Below are positions 23,648 through 32,179 of a stretch of DNA of 64,000 bases, one piece after another. This stretch comes from Rubinisphaera italica (GTDB taxonomy: Bacteria; Planctomycetota; Planctomycetia; Planctomycetales; Planctomycetaceae): the NCBI RefSeq assembly GCF_007859715.1, contig NZ_SJPG01000001.1, positions 5,622,527 through 5,686,526 on the forward strand, written 5' to 3'. A program made the position numbers and the translations under genes. Each line of letters starts with the position of its first letter. Positions within the stretch are counted from its first letter, which is position 1. The notes beneath the pieces are model-generated. The model saw only the letters and a program-made list of their open reading frames with translations. It had not been told where the DNA came from and ran no database searches.

Positions 23648-24655
23648 ATGCTTTGGAAACATCTCAGCTGGACTTCGTTGCGGATTACACTGGAAGCGGA
23701 GCAGGATTGTCGTCTGCCTGCTTATAAAGGTTCGATGCTTCGGGGGGCGATGGGGCATCGGCTGCAGGAGCAGGCTTGCTGGTGGGCTGGGCGGGAGCGT
23801 TGTTCGGGGCATAGCTCTTCCGGGAACTGTCAACGACCCCATGCCTGTGCGTTTGGAGCCTTATGGGATTCGGCTCCCGGATTTCGGGGGGAACCTCCCA
23901 AGCCTTATGTCATTGTTCCACCGATTGGAGAAGCAGGTCAGCGGCTCGAGTATTCAGCCGGGGAGCAGATTTCCTGGGAAATTCTGCTCGTCGGGGAGGC
24001 CCGGCCATGGGCTCCGTGGTTGTTGAATTCCCTGCAGAACTGTTGGCACCTCGGTTCCGACCGTTCTGCCTGGCAAACCGTTCTCATTGAAATTGAAATG
24101 CGACTGGGAGAATTTGAGCCTTTACCAGCAGGTTGCTCGCCCGACTACTGGCCTGTGATTGAAGCCGACCAAATTCAGGAAACGAGTTCTTACAGTCCAC
24201 AGGCGGAATTGAATTTCCTGACGCCAGTCGACATCAAAACCAAAGGTCGTCGCGATCAACCCCTGACTGGTTATGAATTCGCCTCCCGGGCAGTGGGACG
24301 GGTGGTCGATCTTGTTGCCTCCTATTGTAGTGACATTTCTGCGGAAGAGATTCAATTGGCTCGTCAACTGGCCGTCCCCGTCCAGTTGGGAGATGAATCG
24401 CTGGATCGGGAAGAGTGGCAGCGGTTCAGTTCCACGCACGGCACCCATCGTCTGACCGGATTATCGGGCCAGGTGATCTTAAAAAACATTTCGCCAGAGC
24501 TTTGGGTCTACCTGCAGTTGGGACAATTCATTCATATCGGCAAGGGGGCCAGTTTTGGGCAGGGGCGATACCTTTTACATCCGCTGGAAAAGCCTGATCG
24601 TGACGAGTTCAGCAGTGAGTCATTCACCCCGAGCCTCGCTTCTTACCCAGAGTGA
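23648..24655 (+). CDS. cas6: Cas6 pre-crRNA endoribonuclease
   Basis: This 335-residue protein is a Cas6-type RAMP. A signature G-rich loop, FIHIGKGASFGQGRYLL, lies near residues 294-310, preceded by LTGLSGQVILKNISPELW. The N-terminal ferredoxin half includes LPAYKGSMLRGAMGH and several cysteines (CSGH, CQRPHAC) that could bind a metal. It should cut the 37-nt repeats of arrays 1-3. It is transcribed away from cas10. The TGA stop is the first codon of leader 3, so the C terminus ends exactly where the duplicated leader begins. GGAAAA lies just before the ATG. Confidence 0.88.
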   Translation: MLWKHLSWTSLRITLEAEQDCRLPAYKGSMLRGAMGHRLQEQACWWAGRERCSGHSSSGNCQRPHACAFGALWDSAPGFRGEPPKPYVIVPPIGEAGQRLEYSAGEQISWEILLVGEARPWAPWLLNSLQNCWHLGSDRSAWQTVLIEIEMRLGEFEPLPAGCSPDYWPVIEADQIQETSSYSPQAELNFLTPVDIKTKGRRDQPLTGYEFASRAVGRVVDLVASYCSDISAEEIQLARQLAVPVQLGDESLDREEWQRFSSTHGTHRLTGLSGQVILKNISPELWVYLQLGQFIHIGKGASFGQGRYLLHPLEKPDRDEFSSESFTPSLASYPE

Positions 24656-24858
24656 CGGAAAAACCCCGCATTGGCGCGCAAAAGTGAGTCAAAAAGGGGG
24701 AGGTTCTGACATTTTTATAAGTAATTGACAGGAAACAGGTTATGAAAACGGAATGTGGAATTTTTGAGTTTGGCACGGAATTTGGGTTGATTTTTTCGGG
24801 AGGGTCTGACATTATGCCCTTGCAAGTGCTTACGTGGCATGGATTTAAAATGACCGCC
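24653..24858 (+). promoter_or_regulatory. CRISPR leader 3 with promoter
   Basis: Third near-identical 206-base leader. Its first three bases, TGA, are the cas6 stop codon. TTGATT (24787-24792), a 17-base spacer and CATTAT (24810-24815) are conserved as in leaders 1 and 2. It drives array 3, whose repeats differ from arrays 1-2 in one block although the leader is shared. Confidence 0.8.
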
Positions 24859-25998
24859 GTTGCATGAGCTGTTGCCCGCTTGAGGGCTTTGAAACTTGAG
24901 TTCACTAGGCCAAACGATGGGGGAGCCATCGTTGCATGAGCTGTTGCCCGCTTGAGGGCTTTGAAACTTCATCTCATCTCTCCTAAAGAGAATAGAACCT
25001 CCCCCGTTGCATGAGCTGTTGCCCGCTTGAGGGCTTTGAAACTGACTTCCGGAGTTATCTACCGCTGGAAGGTTAATAATGTTGCATGAGCTGTTGCCCG
25101 CTTGAGGGCTTTGAAACGGTTGTACCACTTGCCGTTTAACTCCTGATCCACAGTTGCATGAGCTGTTGCCCGCTTGAGGGCTTTGAAACATTGCACGGAA
25201 CCAACTCGTCGGCCTCTTCGATCTTGTTGCATGAGCTGTTGCCCGCTTGAGGGCTTTGAAACGACCCGTACTGGCCTCCACATCATGCACAACCCCAGTT
25301 GCATGAGCTGTTGCCCGCTTGAGGGCTTTGAAACTTCATGACCTAACGATAACTTTAGCTATCATAATCTAGGTTGCATGAGCTGTTGCCCGCTTGAGGG
25401 CTTTGAAACTTCTTGTCCTGACTTCGTCGCGCAGCTTCTCGGGCTGGTTGCATGAGCTGTTGCCCGCTTGAGGGCTTTGAAACGTCGGAACCAGCAGCAC
25501 GTGGCCGGGGCCTGGAACCGAGGTTGCATGAGCTGTTGCCCGCTTGAGGGCTTTGAAACATCGATCAACCTTCTTCTGGCTCCGCCAGTTGCCGATGTTG
25601 CATGAGCTGTTGCCCGCTTGAGGGCTTTGAAACATCCAATACAACCAGACCGACATAACGCCTACCATTGGGTTGCATGAGCTGTTGCCCGCTTGAGGGC
25701 TTTGAAACTCGCCTATACATAATTTTTCTCCTTGCTCCATCGTTGCATGAGCTGTTGCCCGCTTGAGGGCTTTGAAACTTCGCCGTCACCTCCACATCTT
25801 GTGAGGTAGCGGCTTGTTGCATGAGCTGTTGCCCGCTTGAGGGCTTTGAAACTTTTTCCCCTTCCACACCGCAACTGAGCACTGCGTTGTTGCATGAGCT
25901 GTTGCCCGCTTGAGGGCTTTGAAACTTGATGAACTGAAGGCCTCGGTTGTCCTTCTCGGATTGTGTTGCATGAAGCGTAGCCCGCCTGAGGGTTTTGT
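24859..25998 (+). CRISPR. CRISPR array 3 (15 repeats plus degenerate 16th)
   Basis: Fifteen 37-nt repeats begin at 24859, 24931, 25006, 25081, 25153, 25226, 25298, 25373, 25447, 25523, 25597, 25672, 25742, 25816 and 25889, with spacers of 33-39 nt. They carry GAGCTG where arrays 1 and 2 have GAAGCG; the rest of the repeat is the same. The last, decayed repeat (25965-25998) is instead of the GAAGCG type with CGTAGCCCGCCTG changes. This suggests the variant in this array was replaced after its founding. Confidence 0.97.
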
Positions 25999-26181
25999 TG
26001 GGATGAAGAATCTGTGAAGAGTCGTCGTGCAATCTTTGGGAAATTGAAATCATTCTCACCCGCACACTTGATCATCTGTTAAGTAGAGGTCTAGAATCAA
26101 ATTGTCTCTGCTGTCGGCTCATGTCGCAGAGATCTGTTGCTGGATTGTCTCGCTGGAGTACCTCACGCTGAAGGAGATCTC

Positions 26182-27264
26182 GTGGAAACATTCGTCTGGT
26201 TCACACAGGCAGACCGCTTCGCTCTTGCCGAAAAGTTTCAACAGTTACAACTCCAGGAATGCTGGAAGAACGTGGAACCCAGGCTGGCAGAATTGAACTC
26301 CGACAGTGAAAAAGATCTGGTCAAAGAACTGCAGGAAATCCTGATCTCCTTCCTGAATACGGATCAAGCCGAACGCAGTTTGCAGGCCTTCACATTCCAA
26401 CTGACAAGAACCCGCTGGCGTCGGATCAAAGCGTCGATCCGGCTGGGACTGATCGAAAAACAAAAACCGGAGAACCCATCTCTCCCTGAACATCTTTCAG
26501 ATGAGTTTATTAATACAGAGATTGAAAAACTGGCGATGAAAATCAGTTACCAGGCCCACACCAATTCCGAGCAGGAACGGGAAGAAATCATCCGGGAATC
26601 TCCTGGCATCGTCTATGAGGCATATTACGATTTTCTTCAGACTATGCCGTTCGAACCCTTTGCAAAGAAGATTCTCTTCAATGCAACAGTTGATCGATTT
26701 CGAGAGGCCGGGAAACTGTTATCATGCGATCCCGGTATGTTTCAGAATCGTCCACAACCCGAATCCAAAATTTCTCCACTGGAGTTGATGCGGGAAGCAT
26801 TGTTACTTCTCCGTCAGCGAGACGTTTATTCCCGGCTGGTTCCTCGAACCATTGACCGAATCGATCACTATTGTCTGTTTACTATCGAACTTCGCCTGCG
26901 CTGGTTGCAGAAAATGCAGGACTATTATGAACCTGAGGAACTGGCGAAGCAGGAACTGTTGAGCTGGGAACGCTATGAACGGATCCGCCGCATTCATGCC
27001 GGCTGGCCCAATGCGGAAGAACTCTGGGAATTTCTGAGGACTCATCCCGAGCTGGATCAGATCCTCAATCGCCATGCCAGTATTCCGGAATTTGTAGCGG
27101 AAGCCTATCCCAATGCCTGCAAGCCTCATGTCGACTGGAATCATCATGTTCGCAAGTCGCGGGAGATTGTCAGGAATTCAATTGGCTATGGTAACTGGGA
27201 ACAGTATTTTGCCAATATCTTCCGCACGAACCCAAAAGTACAAGTGGTTTCAGGAATTGAATGA
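26182..27264 (+). CDS. Unrecognised helical protein next to array 3
   Basis: This protein has 360 residues. I prefer the GTG at 26182, which has AAGGAG five bases upstream; a TTG at 26137 in the same frame has no site. The protein appears almost all helical and charged, with no membrane segment and no motif I can name. YEAYYDFLQTMPFEPFAKK and RIDHYCLFTIELRLRWLQ are typical stretches. It is followed 47 bases later by another unknown gene, then the Lon-CARF gene. By analogy with Lon-SAVED systems, where the protease cuts a co-encoded partner, it could be a protease substrate or regulator; that is inference only. Confidence 0.7.
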   Translation: METFVWFTQADRFALAEKFQQLQLQECWKNVEPRLAELNSDSEKDLVKELQEILISFLNTDQAERSLQAFTFQLTRTRWRRIKASIRLGLIEKQKPENPSLPEHLSDEFINTEIEKLAMKISYQAHTNSEQEREEIIRESPGIVYEAYYDFLQTMPFEPFAKKILFNATVDRFREAGKLLSCDPGMFQNRPQPESKISPLELMREALLLLRQRDVYSRLVPRTIDRIDHYCLFTIELRLRWLQKMQDYYEPEELAKQELLSWERYERIRRIHAGWPNAEELWEFLRTHPELDQILNRHASIPEFVAEAYPNACKPHVDWNHHVRKSREIVRNSIGYGNWEQYFANIFRTNPKVQVVSGIE

Positions 27265-27311
27265 ATTACGGAGAATGAATTTTCAAGAGCATTTTTTGGA
27301 CAGGACGTCGT

Positions 27312-28358
27312 ATGATTAAGAGCCTCACTTGGAAATTGGAAAGAGGATGGGAGGATCAAATGGTGCCGGATTCACTACTACAAAATTGGGTGGTGGATTT
27401 GAAGACGGCACTGGATCGGCCTGAAATCAAACCGGAATTACTGATCCTCAGCGGACAGGTTTATCGGGCCAGCTTACTCAATTCGACAGCAGAGAATCAC
27501 CAGACGTTATTAAATGAGGCCTCCAACCGAATCCAACAGACAGCGGGATTCATCGATCAAGCCTGGTTGAGTTATCGCCCGTCAGAGAACTGGTATCAGG
27601 ATGTTTCCCTCTTCTATGAACAGGTTGATCGGGGCCGAATTGATTCACTCAGACAAACCTATGAAGCCCAGCGACTGGTCGAGTCGCTGGATGCTGCTGA
27701 ATTGGTGTGGGCCTGGTCGGAAGAACTGGAACAGCTTCAAGCCGACTGGCGGGAGCAGTTGGATGAAGCAGCCGACTGGTTAATCCATCACGCTTCAGTC
27801 TTTGGGCCGGTGAGCAGTCTGGCAAAAGTTTGGACGCCAGAAGACGAGTTTGCTCTGCAGTTCCTCCCTGCGAATTGGTCTGCCACATTGCAGAAGTACA
27901 CGGCTTTGTTGAAAGTCCTTGAGGATGAGGAACAGACTCCTCCTGCAAATATGAACTTTGAGCCGTTTACGCTGACTACTCGGGACACGAGAAATCGCTG
28001 GCTGCCAGACGTACCAAAACCAGAACGGCTGGCAGCGGCGGGAGGAAATCGTCGAAAAAAACTGCCACTTCTGATTTGGCGATCTGATTTCGGACAGGCT
28101 GTTATAGATATTCCTGCAGAGCCGCATGCAGATCAGCCTGTGCTCATGCTCCTCAAAGACACTCATCACCAGCCACTCTCAGGCGTAAGTATTGTTCTGG
28201 CTGGTTTGAGAGGTCTGTCTGATAATCAGGGGATCGTCCAGTTTCTCTATGAAGAGATCTACGATATCCAAACGTGGATTGACCTTTTATATGTAGATGG
28301 TCGACCCTGGAATGCGGAATTTGATATTGTTCAGTTCCAGCAGATTTTCGCCGAATGA
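27312..28358 (+). CDS. Unrecognised protein with C-terminal beta domain
   Basis: This 348-residue protein starts at an ATG with AGGA six bases upstream. The first 240 residues are helical and acidic with repeated Leu/Trp/Glu patterns (AELVWAWSEELEQLQADWRE). The last 90 residues look like a small beta-sandwich: PVLMLLKDTHHQPLSGVSIV followed by a glycine-rich turn and strand, as in regulatory or adhesion-like repeats. I do not recognise a family. It lies between the unknown gene at 26182 and the Lon-CARF gene on the same strand with 48-base gaps, so the three are likely co-transcribed. Confidence 0.7.
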   Translation: MIKSLTWKLERGWEDQMVPDSLLQNWVVDLKTALDRPEIKPELLILSGQVYRASLLNSTAENHQTLLNEASNRIQQTAGFIDQAWLSYRPSENWYQDVSLFYEQVDRGRIDSLRQTYEAQRLVESLDAAELVWAWSEELEQLQADWREQLDEAADWLIHHASVFGPVSSLAKVWTPEDEFALQFLPANWSATLQKYTALLKVLEDEEQTPPANMNFEPFTLTTRDTRNRWLPDVPKPERLAAAGGNRRKKLPLLIWRSDFGQAVIDIPAEPHADQPVLMLLKDTHHQPLSGVSIVLAGLRGLSDNQGIVQFLYEEIYDIQTWIDLLYVDGRPWNAEFDIVQFQQIFAE

Positions 28359-28406
28359 ATTCCTGTTTGAGATTGGCGAATCGAACTGGACTAAGACAGA
28401 ACGATT

Positions 28407-29798
28407 ATGTTTCGCATCGATGATCAAATTCTAAAAGATGCTGCCCAAGCGGATGCAGAGAATTGTCAGACCTGCTTTGAGTTAGTCAACCGCTTCGGTG
28501 AACTTGCTCGAACCATGATGACCCCGCGTGCTCTTCACAATGCCGGGCTTTTTTATTCGGAGACGTTACTCAATCCGCAAGAAGCGATTCGGCTTTCACA
28601 GCCACTGCCTCTGCCAGCGAAGTGTGGAAGCTGCTCGGTTTTATGTGCAATGAATGCTGAGAACATCAATTCCCCTCTCAGTCCGGGAATTGCGCTGCCT
28701 CTGAGATGGCAACGCTCCGATGAACAGACGGAACGATTATCCAGACTGCTTCCTGATCGACTGGTGAGTATCTCGAGTGAGGTTCTCGAAAAAATGTATA
28801 CTTGCAGTACAGATCTTTCAGAGTCTCCTGAGGATTGGTGTCTCACGCTCGGTGTTGATTATCCGGAGGCGTACGATCTCTCTGGATTGGAGGATTGCGA
28901 ATTCGCATCCAGTTGGGCTGCGCTGGCAGCCGCTTGGATTCTCGCGATTCGGGGTGGAACTCCCGATCGAACCGTCGGAATCAGTGCTGCCTGGAATGAA
29001 CAGCAGGGATTTATAGAAGTCGGAGGATTGAAAGAGAAGGCACTGGCTGCAACGCGAGCAGGCATCAGAACGCTGTATGTCGCTCCTGGGCAAGTTCCTA
29101 CAGGTCATAAAACCCTTGGCATTGAGTTGATCGAATTACCTGCTCAGTTTATTAATCCCTATCTCTCACTCAAGCCGGTTTTAAGAAGAATGTTTGTCGT
29201 ACCTGACAGGGAGGCATCCTTAACGGATCATTCCTATTACTACTGGTTTCTTAAGAAGACACTCAGTGATGATGAGTCTGCGGATACTTATTATCGAACT
29301 TGCATGTTATCGCAAATTGTCAATGAGTGTCGAGATCAGTTGAAATTAAATACCGTTGGGAATTTCCGGTTGATCACAGTAGCTAGCCGAAATGAAGAAC
29401 TCGCGGAATTGATCGTCAGGATTCTTCTCCCCAACGAGTGCTTATTACTGTCCAGCAGAGAAACTAGATCGTCTGCTGAAAAGCTGCGGAGAATCATTGA
29501 AGAGGATATTCCTGACTGCCATCGCGTTATCATTCACGAAATCGACAGCACTCCTGATCATCCCCAGCAATATGTGAATGCCCAGCAAGTCCTTCAGGAT
29601 TATTGTCATGATGAAGAGGTGATCATCGATCTGACCACTGGGACAAAATCAATCACCGTCGGATTGACTCATTTTGCCATGATCCACAACTGCCGCAGTT
29701 TTCTACTTCAATGCGAATACGATCACGACCAGATCATTCATGGAACGGAAAAGGGAGTCCTGCTACCTGCAAATAAAATTGATTGGTCAAATTCATAA
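28407..29798 (+). CDS. Lon-type protease fused to CARF-like sensor
   Basis: The protein has 463 residues. Residues 1-140 form a Cys-containing N-terminal region (CQTC, CGSCSVLC). Residues 145-245 match the Lon S16 protease core: DCEFASSWAALAAAW holds the Ser (168 or 169), and FIEVGGLKEKALAATRAGI followed by LYVAP holds the Lys of the Ser-Lys dyad (209 or 211). Residues 315-445 look like a CARF Rossmann-type domain, with VIIDLTTGTKSITVGLTHFA as the typical D-x-T-G-x-K loop. CARF and SAVED domains bind cyclic oligoadenylates, so this would be a signal-activated protease, comparable to SAVED-Lon CalpL but with a different sensor. No ATPase domain is present. Confidence 0.8.
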   Translation: MFRIDDQILKDAAQADAENCQTCFELVNRFGELARTMMTPRALHNAGLFYSETLLNPQEAIRLSQPLPLPAKCGSCSVLCAMNAENINSPLSPGIALPLRWQRSDEQTERLSRLLPDRLVSISSEVLEKMYTCSTDLSESPEDWCLTLGVDYPEAYDLSGLEDCEFASSWAALAAAWILAIRGGTPDRTVGISAAWNEQQGFIEVGGLKEKALAATRAGIRTLYVAPGQVPTGHKTLGIELIELPAQFINPYLSLKPVLRRMFVVPDREASLTDHSYYYWFLKKTLSDDESADTYYRTCMLSQIVNECRDQLKLNTVGNFRLITVASRNEELAELIVRILLPNECLLLSSRETRSSAEKLRRIIEEDIPDCHRVIIHEIDSTPDHPQQYVNAQQVLQDYCHDEEVIIDLTTGTKSITVGLTHFAMIHNCRSFLLQCEYDHDQIIHGTEKGVLLPANKIDWSNS

Positions 29799-29801
29799 AT
29801 T

Positions 29802-29812
29802 TTCGTCATTTC
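29802..29812 (+). promoter_or_regulatory. Third copy of the GAAATGACGAA operator motif
   Basis: TTCGTCATTTC, three bases after the Lon-CARF stop and 30 bases before the next gene. It is identical over 11 bases to each arm of the inverted repeat between cas10 and cas6. It suggests that the TrkA/RyR gene is in the same regulon as the type III complex. Confidence 0.5.
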
Positions 29813-29841
29813 GAAGCGAATGAAACCGTATAGCGGTAGTG

Positions 29842-32139
29842 ATGACTTCTTGGGCCACCAACTGTTTCAAATTGATTTCATCATTCGATCCCCACTATCA
29901 CACTGATTTCGAAAGTCAGCGACTTATGTTATTGTCCAGTCTCCCGATAGCGATGATTTCAGTGGAATTTTTGGCCTTAGTCATCTTACGAGTTATTTTG
30001 ATTCCGCTTGTCGTTTTCCTGTTATTACAGGCCAGCGCTCCCCATTGGATTACTAAATGGGGCCGTTTTTTCTGGCTGGGAAAAACGTTTACCTGGAGTC
30101 GGAGAGTTCAGGATCTGGTGACCAGCGGATCTTTGCTGAGTATTGGTGTGCTCGGTTTAGTCTTGGGGTTTGTGGGTACGCTTTATCCTGTTTCGGAAGA
30201 AGAAAACTCTCTTCAGGCAACTCCATTAGAAAACCCGGTTGATGAACCGCTCAAATCATCTGCAATAGAAAATGCGCTCTATGAGACGATTCAGATCCTG
30301 ACATTTGATGGCTCTATTGATGTCAAAAACATTTATCAAATACTAGCTGCTGATTGTGCAGTCGCACTGGCATTCATAATTGCCCTTGAACTGATTCGCA
30401 AACTTTTTCGAGACACCTTCTTATCGGCGATGTTTTTCATCCCGAAATATCGACGCACAATTATCTGTGGATTGGGTAGAATAGGTCGGCAGGTGATGGA
30501 AGATCTGGGGGGAAATTGCTGGTTGATTATCGTAGAACCAGATCCAGACAATCCCTCACTCGAACGAGCAAGAGAGTTGGGAGCGACGATCATCACAGGA
30601 GATGCCCGATCAGAAAAGCTACTCCGCTGGATTGGAGCTCATCACGCTGATCAGATCTATTTCGTGACAGGTAATGATGAGGCGAATGCTGAAACAATAC
30701 TGGATGTTGCGAATCTGGTTCTCCAAAAGAAAAGCGGTAAAAAGCGGTCCGCACCCAAGTGCTTTTTACAGATGGGAACCTCAAGTCTTATTCAAATGAT
30801 ACGAGATTCACCCGCAATTAAAGATTCCGGCATTCGCTCGGAACTGGTCGTGTTTGACGCTCTTGATAATGCAGCCAAGCAGTTAGTTTTGGAAATGCTA
30901 CCTGACTATCGCCCCGCTCCCGATCAGGTCGCCCACTTTGTGATTTGGGGGTTTGGTCCTATGGGGCAAAAACTTGCCCTTTCCCTGGCCGAATTTGCTC
31001 ATTTTGACAATCTGAAACGGTCGCGAATGACCATTCTTTATCAACCTGATGAACAGTCGTTTGTCGATACATTTCGAGAGGAGTATCCAAATTTTGCTCC
31101 CGATCCGGTCCAACTCAAAGACCATGAACTGGATGGCTGGAACTGGCCTGTTGAAGCAGATGAGTGGGGCAGTCAGCATTTGCGCCCCTCGCGAAAATTC
31201 ACGGAAGGCTCTGTTGTTGAGTATTGTGTAAATGCTGCATTTATTGAACAACCTGACTCATTGAGTAACCAGTCATTACAGGATCATCTCAATACACTCT
31301 CCGATGATTCGGCGACTTTTCCGATATTGATGATCTGCTCAGAGGATGATCGGGAAAATGCAATGATGGCAGAGAGAATCCATCAATTGTTTAAACAGAA
31401 CCAAACTCAAATGCCTGTTTTTGTCTGGATCCCCGTTCAACCAAAGCTGGCCGAAATGATCGCCTCGCTAACAGCGAATGAGCCTTACAACCACAGACTG
31501 ATTCCTTTTGGGCAATCGCATGAATGCTGTTCACTCAAAAGAATTGATCAACGGCTACGTGAAGATTTGGCCAAGGTGATTTCCGCTGCTTATGATATCA
31601 AAAATGCAAATTCATCAGATAATGTTGCTCGATTAAATGATAAAGATAATTATCAGTTTTACTGGTCAAATATAAGTGCTGCCTGCCACGCTCCATTCAA
31701 ACTGGCTACAGTCGGATTGGAAGTGATGCCAAGTTCTACTGCTAAGAATACCAACAGACTTCAATTATCGAAAAATGAGACAGCAGAATTGCAAATTGAT
31801 CAAAACATGGAAAGCACTATCGCGGCTATGGAGCATCACCGCTGGATGGCTGAGCGATTGCTTTCAAATTGGCAGTTTGAAGCAGTGCCTGATGGAGTTG
31901 ACCCCTATCCTGATGAAGAAAATGAAATTGCCAAAGATCGATGGGATAATTATAAATCAGAAATGACTCGACGACGCAGGCGGCATCAATTCCTCCCCTT
32001 TGATCAACTTCACCCAAAAGATGAAGCCAAAGATAAAGATCAGATCTCTACAATAATCCGTTTGTGCTCAGGACATTACGAAGATAAATTTACCTCAGAG
32101 CCAATATGTCTCGTTCGGAAGGAATCGTTGAACGCATAA
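29842..32139 (+). CDS. Membrane TrkA-N (RCK)/RyR-domain protein
   Basis: The protein has 765 residues from ATG 29842; a GTG lies just before it. Three hydrophobic segments (about 43-64, 97-116, 165-187) surround a loop containing LYETIQILTFDGS, where channel families have a pore region. Then follow two Rossmann-like units with GLGRIGRQV (about 210) and GFGPMGQK (about 370), as in TrkA-N/RCK domains. A C-terminal RyR domain starts near residue 655 (EHHRWMAERLLSNW). Such RCK-RyR membrane proteins are found in nucleotide-signalling conflict loci and beside type III CRISPR. It may open a membrane path when it binds a nucleotide; this is inference. Confidence 0.75.
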   Translation: MTSWATNCFKLISSFDPHYHTDFESQRLMLLSSLPIAMISVEFLALVILRVILIPLVVFLLLQASAPHWITKWGRFFWLGKTFTWSRRVQDLVTSGSLLSIGVLGLVLGFVGTLYPVSEEENSLQATPLENPVDEPLKSSAIENALYETIQILTFDGSIDVKNIYQILAADCAVALAFIIALELIRKLFRDTFLSAMFFIPKYRRTIICGLGRIGRQVMEDLGGNCWLIIVEPDPDNPSLERARELGATIITGDARSEKLLRWIGAHHADQIYFVTGNDEANAETILDVANLVLQKKSGKKRSAPKCFLQMGTSSLIQMIRDSPAIKDSGIRSELVVFDALDNAAKQLVLEMLPDYRPAPDQVAHFVIWGFGPMGQKLALSLAEFAHFDNLKRSRMTILYQPDEQSFVDTFREEYPNFAPDPVQLKDHELDGWNWPVEADEWGSQHLRPSRKFTEGSVVEYCVNAAFIEQPDSLSNQSLQDHLNTLSDDSATFPILMICSEDDRENAMMAERIHQLFKQNQTQMPVFVWIPVQPKLAEMIASLTANEPYNHRLIPFGQSHECCSLKRIDQRLREDLAKVISAAYDIKNANSSDNVARLNDKDNYQFYWSNISAACHAPFKLATVGLEVMPSSTAKNTNRLQLSKNETAELQIDQNMESTIAAMEHHRWMAERLLSNWQFEAVPDGVDPYPDEENEIAKDRWDNYKSEMTRRRRRHQFLPFDQLHPKDEAKDKDQISTIIRLCSGHYEDKFTSEPICLVRKESLNA

Positions 32140-32179
32140 CTTGGCAATGAGTGATACTAATTTCAGTTTATGGAGCAGT

